Positions 15,983 to 23,769 of a stretch of 27,449 nucleotides of DNA are shown in pieces. The position numbers were made by a program, and so were the translations under genes. Origin of the DNA: Bacillota bacterium. GTDB lineage: Bacteria > Bacillota > Clostridia > Lachnospirales > Lachnospiraceae. Below the pieces are notes generated by a model. That model was not told where the DNA came from. It ran no database searches and saw nothing but the letters and a program-made list of their open reading frames with translations. Within the stretch, counting starts at the first letter, position 1; each line of letters starts with the position of its first letter. The DNA lies in contig JAEZLZ010000149.1 of assembly GCA_023415055.1 (NCBI GenBank), forward strand, positions 1-27,449, given 5' to 3'.

Positions 15983-16912
15983 ATGTATAAACGCTTAGAA
16001 TTACATAATCATACGACTGAGTCAGACGGCAGTATCACTGCGCTTGAATTAATCGAATATATGGCTCAGAATCAGGTAGATGCGTTTGCCATCACCGATC
16101 ATAATACCATATCAGGACATGCAAAAATTAAGCATTTGATCGAACAAAGAAAGGCTTCGATCTCATGTATCTATGGTATGGAATACACGACCTATTACGG
16201 ACATATCCTGTGTTTTAATCTTAAGGAATATGTTCCTTGGGAGAATATCAATTTTCATAAGCCTGAGTTACTTTTTGCGGCTGCAAAAGCGAAGAATGCG
16301 ATCGTAGGGATCGCTCATCCCTTCTCCTATGGCCATCCCTTTGCTCGAGGCTGTCGTTTTGATATGAAAATTAATGATTATCATTCCTTTGATTTTATAG
16401 AAATCTTCAATAATCCGGAGCCCCTCCATGAAGTAAATGAGCGTGGCCTTCTGTGGTGGGAGGATCTGGTTCTGCAAGGTTATCCGCTTGCGTTTACCAG
16501 TGGTATGGACTTGCATGGAAAATCGGATATGAGTAATCAATTTGCCACATTCATTGAAGGAACACAGGATGGAGAAATTGACGAAGAATTAGCGACAGCC
16601 ATCCGCAGTCAGAGAACCTGGATTTCGAAAGGCCCTATCCTGGAGGCAGAGCTTAATAAGGAGCAAAAGGCGATCACCTTTCGAATAAAAGAGACGAATA
16701 AGCCCGGATTTGATCATAAGGACTCTGACCCGTATATTATCACCCTACGTACGAAAAGAGGAATCATAGCAAAGCAAATCAATGCTAAAATCCCTCTTGT
16801 TATTGACTCTATTGAGTTCGAAAATGAGACCATCCTGTTACCAAAGCTCTATCAAAAGGATACTCAGCTTGAGAACTTAGTAGCGGTAGCACCTACGATC
16901 GTTATAAAGTAG
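15983..16912 (+). CDS. PHP-domain metal-dependent hydrolase (CehA/McbA-like)
   Basis: A 309-aa cytoplasmic protein of the PHP superfamily. Metal-binding motifs in order: LHNH (H8, H10) with D15, ITDHNT, GMEYT, IAHPFS, and a late SGMDLHG. These make it a likely phosphoesterase, as in PHP relatives that act on nucleotides or small phosphates; the substrate is not determined. A C-terminal segment after about residue 225 looks beta-rich and carries no recognised motif. The start at 15983 is chosen for GGAG 7 nt upstream; the ATG four codons earlier directly abuts GGTGGG, which is too close. Confidence 0.85.
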   Translation: MYKRLELHNHTTESDGSITALELIEYMAQNQVDAFAITDHNTISGHAKIKHLIEQRKASISCIYGMEYTTYYGHILCFNLKEYVPWENINFHKPELLFAAAKAKNAIVGIAHPFSYGHPFARGCRFDMKINDYHSFDFIEIFNNPEPLHEVNERGLLWWEDLVLQGYPLAFTSGMDLHGKSDMSNQFATFIEGTQDGEIDEELATAIRSQRTWISKGPILEAELNKEQKAITFRIKETNKPGFDHKDSDPYIITLRTKRGIIAKQINAKIPLVIDSIEFENETILLPKLYQKDTQLENLVAVAPTIVIK

Positions 16913-16953
16913 TAAGGTACTTGTCTTATGTTCCTGCAGATGGCTGGTTATTC

Positions 16954-18354
16954 TTACACTTCCAAGGTAAAGGAAAGTAAGCTTGCGTTGCCATCACCGG
17001 TATAGATCAGATAAATTGCATGGATTCCGTCCTCAATCGTTATATCAGAAGCGTACTCTTCCCATACATTCGAATATTCTACCGGGATCTGTGCTAATAC
17101 CGGTCCATCCCAGGCAGTCTTCACCAGGAAAGTACCATTTGCATAGCCCCGGACTTTTATTTTTATACGTTTTAAGCCCTGAAGGTCAAAATACTTAAAG
17201 CCTGCCGTCGCGGAATCCGTCATGTTTGCGATATATCCCGGCTCCTCATCCCCATCTCTTCCGTCCTGCATAATCTTTGGAAAGCGGTCGCCGCCAACAT
17301 AGACTGATTCCTCCCTGGTAAACAGATTACAGGCAAGATATCCGGGATATTCTCCTTCTCCTTTCAGCGGACCTTGATTTAAACCACAGGAAGTCAGCTC
17401 AACCTGAGGGATCGTTCCATCCGGTAATATCGTTAGCTTTTCTGCACATCCCTGCCTGCTATACCAGGTACCATTGGTATGTCTGTGATAGAAAATATAC
17501 CATTCTCCATCTAACTCAACCAAACCTCCATGATTATTCGCCCCATATGCCATGGGTTTATTCGCCGGTTTATAGGTATCAACATTCAAATCGCAGTTAC
17601 TCACCAGCACTCCGCGGTAAGCAAAATCCTTAGTCGGACTCTTACTGGTGGCATAGCATAATTCATGCATCGCAATAGAAGAATAGACAAAATAGTACAG
17701 CTCCCCTACCTTACGGATTGAGGAGGCTTCGAAGAATTCATGTCCTTCATACCCGCTTCCCGCACTGTATGGCGCACTTGGTAAGATAAAAACCGGTGCT
17801 TCCTGTATCGTGAGCATATCCGGCCCGAGAACGGTAGCCATAGCACCATTTCGACTGCTGTCTTCTTTTGCGCAAAAACCGGTATACAGGTAGACTTTAT
17901 TGTCTTCCAATAATACTGCAGGATCAAATTGGGGTTGATCTCCAGCTCTCTCACCCAGTCGAGTGCCATCCCCATACTGTACATATCCGTAGAACTCAAA
18001 TCTGCCGTTTGGTCTGTCACATACAGCAACCGATACCACAGATACCTTATCCAGTACATAGTACAAGTAGTATCTTCCGTCCGGTCCCTGCACCAGGTCC
18101 GGTGCATATAAGCACATCTTACCCTCTTTGTTGAGAGGATCGGCAGTCTTAGGATAGATTACTCCTTCGTATCTCCAATTGCCCAAATCGTCTACCGGGG
18201 CTGACCAGCATACATAATCACCAAGGCAGAATACATACCCATTATAATAATCATGGGATCCATACACATACACTCTGCCATCAAAAACATGGGGTTCTCC
18301 ATCCGGTACATATTCCCAGGAAGGTAAATAGGGATTGAATGCTTGCTTTTTCAT
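16954..18354 (-). CDS. GH43 family glycoside hydrolase
   Basis: A 466-aa inverting glycosidase of GH43, whose members cleave arabinofuranosyl or xylosyl residues from hemicellulose fragments. The five-bladed propeller domain (about 1-320) shows the three acidic residues: base in YVPDGEPHVF (D18), pKa modulator in LYAPDLVQG (D86) and acid in HEFFEASSIRK (E209). The C-terminal region (about 340-466) is a beta-sandwich of carbohydrate-binding type. There is no signal peptide, so it should act on imported oligosaccharides. The ribosome site GGAGG precedes the ATG. The truncated AraC-type gene diverges from it and may once have regulated it. Confidence 0.92.
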   Translation of the reverse strand: MKKQAFNPYLPSWEYVPDGEPHVFDGRVYVYGSHDYYNGYVFCLGDYVCWSAPVDDLGNWRYEGVIYPKTADPLNKEGKMCLYAPDLVQGPDGRYYLYYVLDKVSVVSVAVCDRPNGRFEFYGYVQYGDGTRLGERAGDQPQFDPAVLLEDNKVYLYTGFCAKEDSSRNGAMATVLGPDMLTIQEAPVFILPSAPYSAGSGYEGHEFFEASSIRKVGELYYFVYSSIAMHELCYATSKSPTKDFAYRGVLVSNCDLNVDTYKPANKPMAYGANNHGGLVELDGEWYIFYHRHTNGTWYSRQGCAEKLTILPDGTIPQVELTSCGLNQGPLKGEGEYPGYLACNLFTREESVYVGGDRFPKIMQDGRDGDEEPGYIANMTDSATAGFKYFDLQGLKRIKIKVRGYANGTFLVKTAWDGPVLAQIPVEYSNVWEEYASDITIEDGIHAIYLIYTGDGNASLLSFTLEV

Positions 18355-18642
18355 GCCTGATTCCTCCGTATCATAATATTCATGTTAATCATTTTATAGT
18401 CATAGACATCCTTGCAAGATAAATACCATAAAATATGATTTATCTATTCCATGTTTCATTTTCAAGTTTTCTTTTTCATGTTTTCTTTTTAAGTTCTCTA
18501 TCCTTTTCATTTTACTATGGTAAAGCTGCCAGGACAATATAAATAGTTGCGCATCTATGTTTTTACCACAATAAAATGCATTGATTTTCCAATTTTTTGA
18601 TGTCATAATAAGTGTATGATTCTCTGACTGGAGGTTGACTTT
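18355..18642. other. Intergenic region between GH43 and the AraC-type fragment
   Basis: AT-rich, with no credible gene. A minus-strand open frame here (18400-18684) has odd composition, lacks a ribosome site and overlaps the AraC-type start. Promoters for both flanking genes are expected, but I could not fix them. Confidence 0.5.
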
Positions 18643-18829
18643 ATGAATTATGATAAAGAATGGAACAGTACAGAATTGATGCAACGGGAAGTGACAATCT
18701 CACATCGACCGCTGGAAGATGAACTACAGTTTTATAATGCTGTAAAAAACGGGGATGTTGATTATGTAATAAATAACTGTCAAAATCATGTTTTTCTTAA
18801 CCCGATAGGTATGGGACGGTTATCAAAAA
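18643..18829 (+). pseudogene. 5' fragment of an AraC-family regulator gene
   Basis: GGAGG precedes an ATG opening a frame whose first 62 residues (MNYDKEWNSTELMQ, then LEDELQFYNAVKNGDV, ending MGRLSK) match the N-terminus of AraC-type regulators common in Lachnospiraceae, where the sequence usually continues as NPLRNLKYHFV and on to a C-terminal helix-turn-helix. Here the match ends at 18825-18829, five foreign codons follow, and the frame stops at 18846. The DNA-binding domain is absent, so the fragment cannot act as a regulator. It joins a GH16 gene fragment on the other strand. Confidence 0.75.
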
Positions 18830-19564
18830 CGGAGCCGGATAGGTAATCAGACCGACACCCTCCGTGCCGGTATACCACTTATTCACTGTCTTTGTTAATT
18901 CACCATCGACATAGAAGCTGATACTGCCCGGATTCCATTCCACTGAAAAGAGATGATAACTGCTTGTGAAATCTCCCTTGGTTAAGGTTTTGGTTCCCTG
19001 ACTTTGCACATCCGTGCTGCTTTTTCCGTAATGAAGGGTTTGGTACACTTTGCTTGGATTATTCCCCAACAGCTCCATAATATCGATCTCCCCACATTTC
19101 GGCCAACCACCGTACAGACTATCATCGGTAGGCGTCATCCAGATCGCAGGCCAGATCCCCTGTCCCTTCGGAAGCTTTGCTCTGACTTCTACTTTACCAT
19201 ATTTAAAATCCACTTTATTCTGTGTATTCACTCGGCCGGATGTATAAGACACCTTACCGGTTGCCTTGTCCGTCGTTTTTACCGGCTGTATGACCAGATT
19301 TCCGTCCTTAACATACACATTTTTTGATGAAGCTGTATATTGTTGCAGTTCATTATTCACCCAACCCGGCTCATGAAGTTCATAATTCCATTTGGTCAAG
19401 TCCAAGGTCTTACCGTTAAAATCGTCACTCCAGATTAGTTCATACTTCTCTTGCTTGGCTTCTTTCTGATTGTCTTTTGCCTCTGCATTCCAGCTACCGT
19501 TTATACATAAGGTAACTGTAATCGTTAGCAAGATGGCGAAATAGTTAGATACTTTCTTTTTCAT
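18797..19564 (-). pseudogene. GH16 beta-glucanase, 3'-truncated
   Basis: A secreted endo-beta-glucanase (lichenase/laminarinase type) gene lacking its end. It has a signal peptide (1-29, cleavage after AEA), then the GH16 domain from about residue 40: WSDDFNG, WNYELHEPGWVNNELQQYT, YGKVEVRAKLP, GIWPAIWM, and the catalytic GEIDIMEL (E159, D161, E164). Family sequence holds up to GLITYPAPF (residue 246), after which members normally continue with DQPFY and the final strands. Here nine unrelated residues and a stop follow. The native part is 18827-19564. With the last strands lost, a stable enzyme is unlikely. GGGAGG precedes the start. Confidence 0.85.
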
Positions 19565-19903
19565 GCTACACCCTCCCTTATTGATTATGAGAAAAAGGTA
19601 ACATTTAATTCTTATCATTAATATCAGAATCTTCTACTTTTTATCAAATATTTTATATAATCAGAAACGAGAATCCGTTAGATAGTATAAAGCAGATTGA
19701 AGTCATCCTTTCATTAATTTTATTATTATACAATCCGAATAGAAAAAGAGAAACGTCCAAGTTTCAAACGTTTCTCATGATTTCTATTTACAAATTAGTA
19801 GGATTTATTCAAGACTAACCTACATTTTTGAAATATTCACATAGCCATTATAATAACAGGATTGAAGCATCCTCTAGAAGCTTACCTAAAGGATGAAGAA
19901 GCA
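19565..19903. other. Intergenic region between GH16 and hpt
   Basis: A 339-nt stretch without a gene. It holds a possible minus-strand promoter for the GH16 gene (TTGATA at 19642-19647, 18-bp spacer, TATTAA at 19618-19623 on that strand), the hpt terminator, and a weak CATCCT/AGGATG pair near 19868-19896. Confidence 0.45.
19742..19776 (-). terminator. Rho-independent terminator of hpt
   Basis: GAGAAACG (19748-19755) pairs perfectly with CGTTTCTC (19769-19776) around a 13-nt loop. On the minus strand the stem is followed by TTTTTCT, fitting termination of leftward transcripts from hpt, about 130 nt after its stop. Confidence 0.75.
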
Positions 19904-20446
19904 TTAATTCTTTGTGTAGATTTCTCTTTTTAATATACCAATAAAAGGCAGATTTCTATATCTTTCTGCATAATCTATCCCATATCCGATAATGAATTCA
20001 TCCGGAACATCAAATCCTTTGTAATCTACATCAATCTCCTTTTCCCTTCTTGCAGGTTTATCTAAGAGAGTGCAGATTTTTAATGATTTGGGTTGACGAC
20101 TTAATAGGTTTTGCTTTAAATATGCTAAGGTAAGTCCTGTATCAATAATATCTTCTACGATAATAATGTTTTTTCCTTCAATATTATCCTCTAAGTCCTT
20201 TATGATACGAACCACTCCACTGGTTTCTGCTGAATTACCATAACTTGAAACCACCATATAGTCAATATAAGCAGGTATACTTATTTGTCTGATAAGATCG
20301 GATAAAAATACACTTGCACCCTTTAGGATTCCTACCAACATAACCTCCTCACCATCATAATCCTTCGAAATTTCTTCTCCTAATTCATGAATTCTATTTG
20401 CTAATACATCCTCACTCAATAAAATAGTTTCTACATCTTTTAACAT
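19904..20446 (-). CDS. hpt: Hypoxanthine phosphoribosyltransferase
   Basis: Purine-salvage enzyme, 180 aa, converting hypoxanthine or guanine plus PRPP to IMP or GMP in the cytoplasm. The type I PRTase PRPP-binding loop is IIIVEDIIDTGLTL (acidic pair at about 98-99); the N-terminal GILKGASVFLSDL loop and the C-terminal VPDEFIIGYGIDYAERYRNLP are typical of bacterial HPRT. The start at 20446 follows GGAGG at 6-nt spacing. It appears monocistronic, with a promoter upstream and a hairpin terminator downstream. Confidence 0.95.
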   Translation of the reverse strand: MLKDVETILLSEDVLANRIHELGEEISKDYDGEEVMLVGILKGASVFLSDLIRQISIPAYIDYMVVSSYGNSAETSGVVRIIKDLEDNIEGKNIIIVEDIIDTGLTLAYLKQNLLSRQPKSLKICTLLDKPARREKEIDVDYKGFDVPDEFIIGYGIDYAERYRNLPFIGILKREIYTKN

Positions 20447-20559
20447 AATTAACCTCCTTCTGACCATTGCAGGATATTTCTCGCCGATTCGGTGTGCTCA
20501 AAATGAAACGCTCTGTAATCCTTCCGTTTAAGGGATAAGAAAAGTTCCCTTTGCGATTT

Positions 20560-20589
20560 ATTATACCATGTCATGTCCAGATAATCCAG
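20560..20589 (-). promoter_or_regulatory. Extended -10 promoter of hpt
   Basis: On the minus strand a perfect TATAAT (20560-20565) is preceded by TGG, an extended -10 of the TGn type. The -35 at 17-bp spacing is weak (TGGATT). It lies about 115 nt before the hpt ATG. Confidence 0.5.
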
Positions 20590-20668
20590 TAAATAACCCT
20601 TTTCTGGTTCTCTTGCTCATCATGACCACGGAAATACATCCTGTTCCTTTGTAAAAGTCGAATATAAA

Positions 20669-20696
20669 ATCCCCTTAAACAACCGTTCAAGGGGAT
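20669..20696 (-). terminator. Hairpin terminator downstream of the coding remnant
   Basis: ATCCCCTT (20669-20676) pairs with AAGGGGAT (20689-20696), extended by AAC/GTT. On the minus strand the stem is followed by TTATATTC, giving a short U-rich tail after the leftward remnant at 20764-21069. Confidence 0.55.
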
Positions 20697-20763
20697 CTTA
20701 TTTCGGTATAATCAGCTTCGATACCGGAGGGATCTTATATATTTAATAAATCACTTAATTTAC

Positions 20764-21069
20764 TTAATTTATGAGTAGTCTTATCATATCTTGCTGCATC
20801 TCCAATGGCTGCTCGTGAAGTGTCCATAGTACTGTTTCATCCATATCCTCGGGGGTCATCCTCATTAAATATTTTTTATATACTTCATTCTTTTCTTCGG
20901 CTGTTTTTTCTTTTTCTGTCTCTGATAATATTATGCCATTACTTTCCAAAATAATATTATAGCTCTCTAAACGGGCTACCCCACGTAATTTATTATTTAA
21001 GGCTTCGTCAAACTGTAGGTGTAATTGATCCGCTACAGACTTCCACGCCAGATAATGATATGCCCCTGT
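20764..21069 (-). pseudogene. Start-less 101-codon coding remnant
   Basis: A frame of 101 codons bounded upstream by TAG (21070-21072) reads like a real, charged, helical protein: SVADQLHLQFDEALNNKLRG, a Glu/Lys-rich middle, then MTPEDMDETVLWTLHEQP and MIRLLIN at the end. It has no ATG before residue 70. The only candidate early start is a TTG (20947-20949) without a ribosome site. The upstream nonsense codon and missing start suggest a decayed gene or the 3' end of one. I do not recognise the family. Confidence 0.4.
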
Positions 21070-21199
21070 CTACTTGGCAAGGAACACATCAGTATAGGTG
21101 GTATTTCATTCCATTCTATTTAACAGTAATCATGATTTTTGTATATGCACCATTCTGAGTATATACGAAAACATATCCTTACGCTCGGCAAAACCAATT

Positions 21200-21886
21200 C
21201 TATCCTATTCTTCCTAATAATTCATCCATAATACTTTGAGCAGTTGCTGTCATCTCATCTTGCTTAGCCTTTTCAAGTATCTCCAGAAGCAATTCCGGTG
21301 GTTGTATCCCCGGTACCTTATATTTATTATTAATGATATAATACGGTACCCCCCCTACCCCTAATCTAGAAGCAGCTTCTTCATCCTTTGTTACTTCTTC
21401 CCTGTACTGATCTGATTCTAACATGCTTCGTACCTTCCCGCTGTTAAGACCAACCTCCCCAGCAAGGCTGGCTAGTACTGAGTGATTCGATATATCGAAA
21501 CCATCCACGAAATGTGCCTTAGAAATCCTTTCTATCAGCTCTCCTGACTTGTTTTGTTTCTTTGCATATTGTAATACTCTGTGTGCATCCAAAGTATTTG
21601 TCGGGATAACTTTGTCAAAGTTAAAATCCAGACCTACTTCCTTTGCTTTTTCTACGATATATTGATTGGAGGCTTTCGCTTCTTCCAGTGATATGTGAAA
21701 TTTTCTCGCTGTAATTTCATTCATCGTTTCATAATTATATTCTTCAGAGAATGCACTTATCTCATAGCTTTTGAATACCATTGTAACTTCATCCTCATAC
21801 TTGAATTGCTCCAAAGCGATTTCTAATCTTTTTTTGCCTATGTAACAAAGCGGACAAACAAAATCATACCACACCTCTATTTTCAT
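21200..21886 (-). CDS. DsbA-family (FrnE-like) thiol oxidoreductase
   Basis: A 228-aa cytoplasmic protein of the DsbA/2-hydroxychromene-isomerase superfamily, FrnE-like branch. The thioredoxin-fold N-terminus has the CPLC active site (C11, C14) in YDFVCPLCYIGKKRLE, followed by the helical insertion and the C-terminal strand with LGVGGVPYYIINNKYKVPGIQPPE, which includes the cis-proline loop GVPY. It has no signal peptide. The start has AGGAGG just upstream, which abuts a strong leader hairpin. It lies downstream of the two-cysteine precursor peptide gene but is separated by a terminator-like hairpin, so a link to the peptide is only suggestive. Confidence 0.9.
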   Translation of the reverse strand: MKIEVWYDFVCPLCYIGKKRLEIALEQFKYEDEVTMVFKSYEISAFSEEYNYETMNEITARKFHISLEEAKASNQYIVEKAKEVGLDFNFDKVIPTNTLDAHRVLQYAKKQNKSGELIERISKAHFVDGFDISNHSVLASLAGEVGLNSGKVRSMLESDQYREEVTKDEEAASRLGVGGVPYYIINNKYKVPGIQPPELLLEILEKAKQDEMTATAQSIMDELLGRIG

Positions 21887-21898
21887 GTCCTTCCTCCT

Positions 21899-21945
21899 AA
21901 AACAACATCTTTATATAGCCAAAAATGGCTAGTACCAGTTGTTTT
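21899..21945 (-). promoter_or_regulatory. Two-tier hairpin abutting the oxidoreductase ribosome site
   Basis: AAAACAAC (21899-21906) pairs with GTTGTTTT (21938-21945), and inside it TAGCC (21916-21920) pairs with GGCTA (21927-21931). The lower stem begins one base from the AGGAGG (21893-21898 on this strand), so folding in the mRNA could affect translation. Confidence 0.45.
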
Positions 21946-22011
21946 CAGCTATTAGTATAAAGATCTTTTATATGTAAATATTAATACTATTAAGATATCT
22001 TTAATGCATTA

Positions 22012-22045
22012 CATTAAAAGAGGCAAAGGGTTCAACTCCACTGCC
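22012..22045 (-). terminator. Terminator of the precursor peptide gene
   Basis: On the minus strand GGCAGTGG pairs with CCCTTTGCC (about 22022-22045, one mismatch and one G-U pair) and is followed by TCTTTTAATG. It lies 45 nt after the precursor stop and would keep that transcript short. Confidence 0.5.
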
Positions 22046-22090
22046 CCTTCCATGTAAATTTCTGCATCAATAATATCATAATGTTTAGAA

Positions 22091-22369
22091 TTATTTACAA
22101 TAAGAATAAACAGTTGTCGGTGTACATGGTGGGAACATTATCGACAAGCCACCAGCCACCATGCTTAACTCGGCATCGCTTAATTCTCCACTCACCTTAT
22201 TCTGAAACTCTTGTTTAACTTCCTTCAGCTCCTCTACTCCAAAGTCATAACCTTCTTTCGATATAAAATCGAAAAGCTCTTTGGTATCCTCAATCTTCGT
22301 TACCTGGTTAGCAAAATCTCTATTCGTATACACCTTATTTACAAAAAGTCTTGCTGATTCTATACTCAT
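22091..22369 (-). CDS. Nif11-type RiPP precursor peptide
   Basis: A 92-aa precursor. The leader (about 1-74) has the Nif11/NHLP-type pattern: helical N-terminus SIESARLFVNKVYTNRDFAN, then YDFGVEELKEV and the conserved end GELSDAELSMVAGG with the double-glycine protease site at 73-74. The predicted core is LSIMFPPCTPTTVYSYCK (75-92), with C82 and C91, three Thr and two Ser, suited to a thioether, disulfide or other crosslink. The ribosome site AAAGAGGAG precedes the ATG. A partial NHLM-type export ABC gene about 4.7 kb upstream in the same direction fits this leader class. No LanM, LanB, YcaO or radical SAM modification enzyme is visible beside it. Confidence 0.85.
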   Translation of the reverse strand: MSIESARLFVNKVYTNRDFANQVTKIEDTKELFDFISKEGYDFGVEELKEVKQEFQNKVSGELSDAELSMVAGGLSIMFPPCTPTTVYSYCK

Positions 22370-22520
22370 AACATTATCTCCTCTTTCTTGTTGTATTTTG
22401 TATCAATCAGTGCCAATCGTGTTAATTAAAATCAATTCACACAGGAAGAAACTACGAAACTCACACAAGGATTCAGTTCACTGGTTCAATCAGTGATCCG
22501 TATGCTTCACTGTATAATAA

Positions 22521-22549
22521 GTAATAGTTTTGTGTAGCAATTTTGTCAT
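22521..22549 (-). promoter_or_regulatory. Candidate promoter of the precursor gene
   Basis: On the minus strand ATGACA (22544-22549), a 17-bp spacer and TATTAC (22521-22526) lie about 150 nt before the precursor ATG. Downstream in the leader is a dyad CACTG (22479-22483) with CAGTG (22491-22495). A private promoter would let the peptide be made in excess of the enzymes. Confidence 0.4.
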
Positions 22550-22574
22550 AATCCATGAAATGAACAGGGAACCT

Positions 22575-23477
22575 CTAGGGCTTTTCATTGTTACCAATTA
22601 GGATACAATTTACTATACTATCCGGAATAAGTGCCTTAATGTCTTCTGAAATCTTACTATTTCTATGCAATATCTCTTTCATTGTTAGATCATCCTCATA
22701 ACCAAGGAATACATCGACAAAAATCGTTCTGGCAGAAACTCTGGTATGATATGTTTCAAAATATTCATAAAGCTCATAATTTGCGGTAAGCACACTTAAT
22801 ATTTTCTGTGACACAGTTTCATCCGTACATTTATCTAACAGTGAATAAGCACTATGTTTGATCGGATTCAGACTCAAATAGAAGGTATAGCCAATGATAG
22901 TAAGACAGATTATATATTGAAATCTGTATATTCCCATCGCATTAGGTAAAAGGCAAATCAGCGTCATGATCACAAGTGATACGATTAGTTGTAGGCTCTC
23001 ATTCATACAATCTACGATTTGGGATTTGATTATTCCATTGCCTCTACTGCTTTTCCTTTTCAGTGTCATAATAATTACAACATCATATATTACAACAGCG
23101 ATTGGATAGGCAAATTCCAGCGCGCCAAATGAAACTTCTTTATCTGCATGAATAAAATCATTTACTGATAGCACCGCAAGTACGATCAGGTTGACATCCT
23201 GAATAATAAAGCCTGCAAAGGTCCCGAGTGCCTCAAACTTACCCAATCCGTATTCATATTCATAGGACCTGTTATCCGCTTGTCTTTTCAGTAGCAAAGC
23301 ATACATCCCCAATACAACTGTAGATCCAATGTTGCAAACAACTTGTATTAAAAATAATAACGAATGCGAAGTAAAGTATAGATAAGTCATAAACCCCAGC
23401 GCAAGAACACCCGTTAAGAAGAAATTCATTAACGTTAATTTGAATAGTGCTTTGTAGTCATCTCTTTGCTCCTTCAT
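22575..23477 (-). CDS. CDF-fold membrane protein with degenerate metal site
   Basis: A 300-aa protein with the layout of cation diffusion facilitators: about six hydrophobic helices (within 15-205), the YEYGLGKFEALG loop between helices 2 and 3, and a cytoplasmic C-terminal domain of about 90 residues. Family members use HxxxD or DxxxD pairs in helices 2 and 5 to bind Zn, Mn or Fe. Here the corresponding stretches read LFLIQVVCNIGSTVVL and SQIVDCMNESLQLIVS, with no such pair. Ordinary metal/proton antiport is therefore doubtful. The start at 23477 follows GGAGG at 8-nt spacing. It lies between the carrier protein and precursor genes, so a role in the peptide product pathway is likely by context. 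Confidence 0.8.
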   Translation of the reverse strand: MKEQRDDYKALFKLTLMNFFLTGVLALGFMTYLYFTSHSLLFLIQVVCNIGSTVVLGMYALLLKRQADNRSYEYEYGLGKFEALGTFAGFIIQDVNLIVLAVLSVNDFIHADKEVSFGALEFAYPIAVVIYDVVIIMTLKRKSSRGNGIIKSQIVDCMNESLQLIVSLVIMTLICLLPNAMGIYRFQYIICLTIIGYTFYLSLNPIKHSAYSLLDKCTDETVSQKILSVLTANYELYEYFETYHTRVSARTIFVDVFLGYEDDLTMKEILHRNSKISEDIKALIPDSIVNCILIGNNEKP

Positions 23478-23549
23478 AGCCAATTCCTCCAAATGATACA
23501 AAAAATAAACATATCATCATGATGCAAGCAGGTGAATCATCCCTATGAT

Positions 23550-23768
23550 TTACTTATTTGCAATATAGTAACAAATATCATTTACTGTTGTCAATGAAAG
23601 GACATCTCTTTCATTCATGTTGATATGAAACTCCTCTTCCAGTATACAGATGAGTCTTATAATTTCAAATGAATCCAATCCCAGATCTGTTTTGATCGCC
23701 GTATCCCCTGTGACCTCAATCGTTGGTGCAAAATTATCATTGATTAATTTAATGACTTCAATAAGCAT
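23550..23768 (-). CDS. Stand-alone acyl/peptidyl carrier protein
   Basis: A 72-aa carrier protein. The phosphopantetheine attachment site is S33 in DLGLDSFEIIRL, within a typical four-helix sequence (helix I MLIEVIKLINDNF, helix II after the serine, ending LTTVNDICYYIANK). The start at 23768 follows GAGGAG and lies one nt after the ligase stop, implying coupled translation and a dedicated partner. It would carry the acyl or aminoacyl group activated by the ligase to the condensation-fold protein. No phosphopantetheinyl transferase is seen in the window. Confidence 0.9.
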   Translation of the reverse strand: MLIEVIKLINDNFAPTIEVTGDTAIKTDLGLDSFEIIRLICILEEEFHINMNERDVLSLTTVNDICYYIANK

Positions 23769-23769
23769 A

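Larger units (their letters stand above)
20447..20763. other. Intergenic region upstream of hpt
   Basis: A 317-nt stretch without a gene. It contains the hpt leader and promoter, the hairpin at 20669-20696, and a second small inverted repeat CGGTAT (20704-20709) with ATACCG (20721-20726). Confidence 0.5.

Noticed and set aside
18400..18684. Minus-strand open frame of 94 codons
   Set aside because: No ribosome site, AT-driven composition, and it overlaps the start of the AraC-type fragment, which has a good GGAGG.
22091..22369. Calling the precursor a lanthipeptide
   Set aside because: Cys, Ser and Thr are present in the core, but no lanthionine synthetase is visible in the window, so the modification class is left open.
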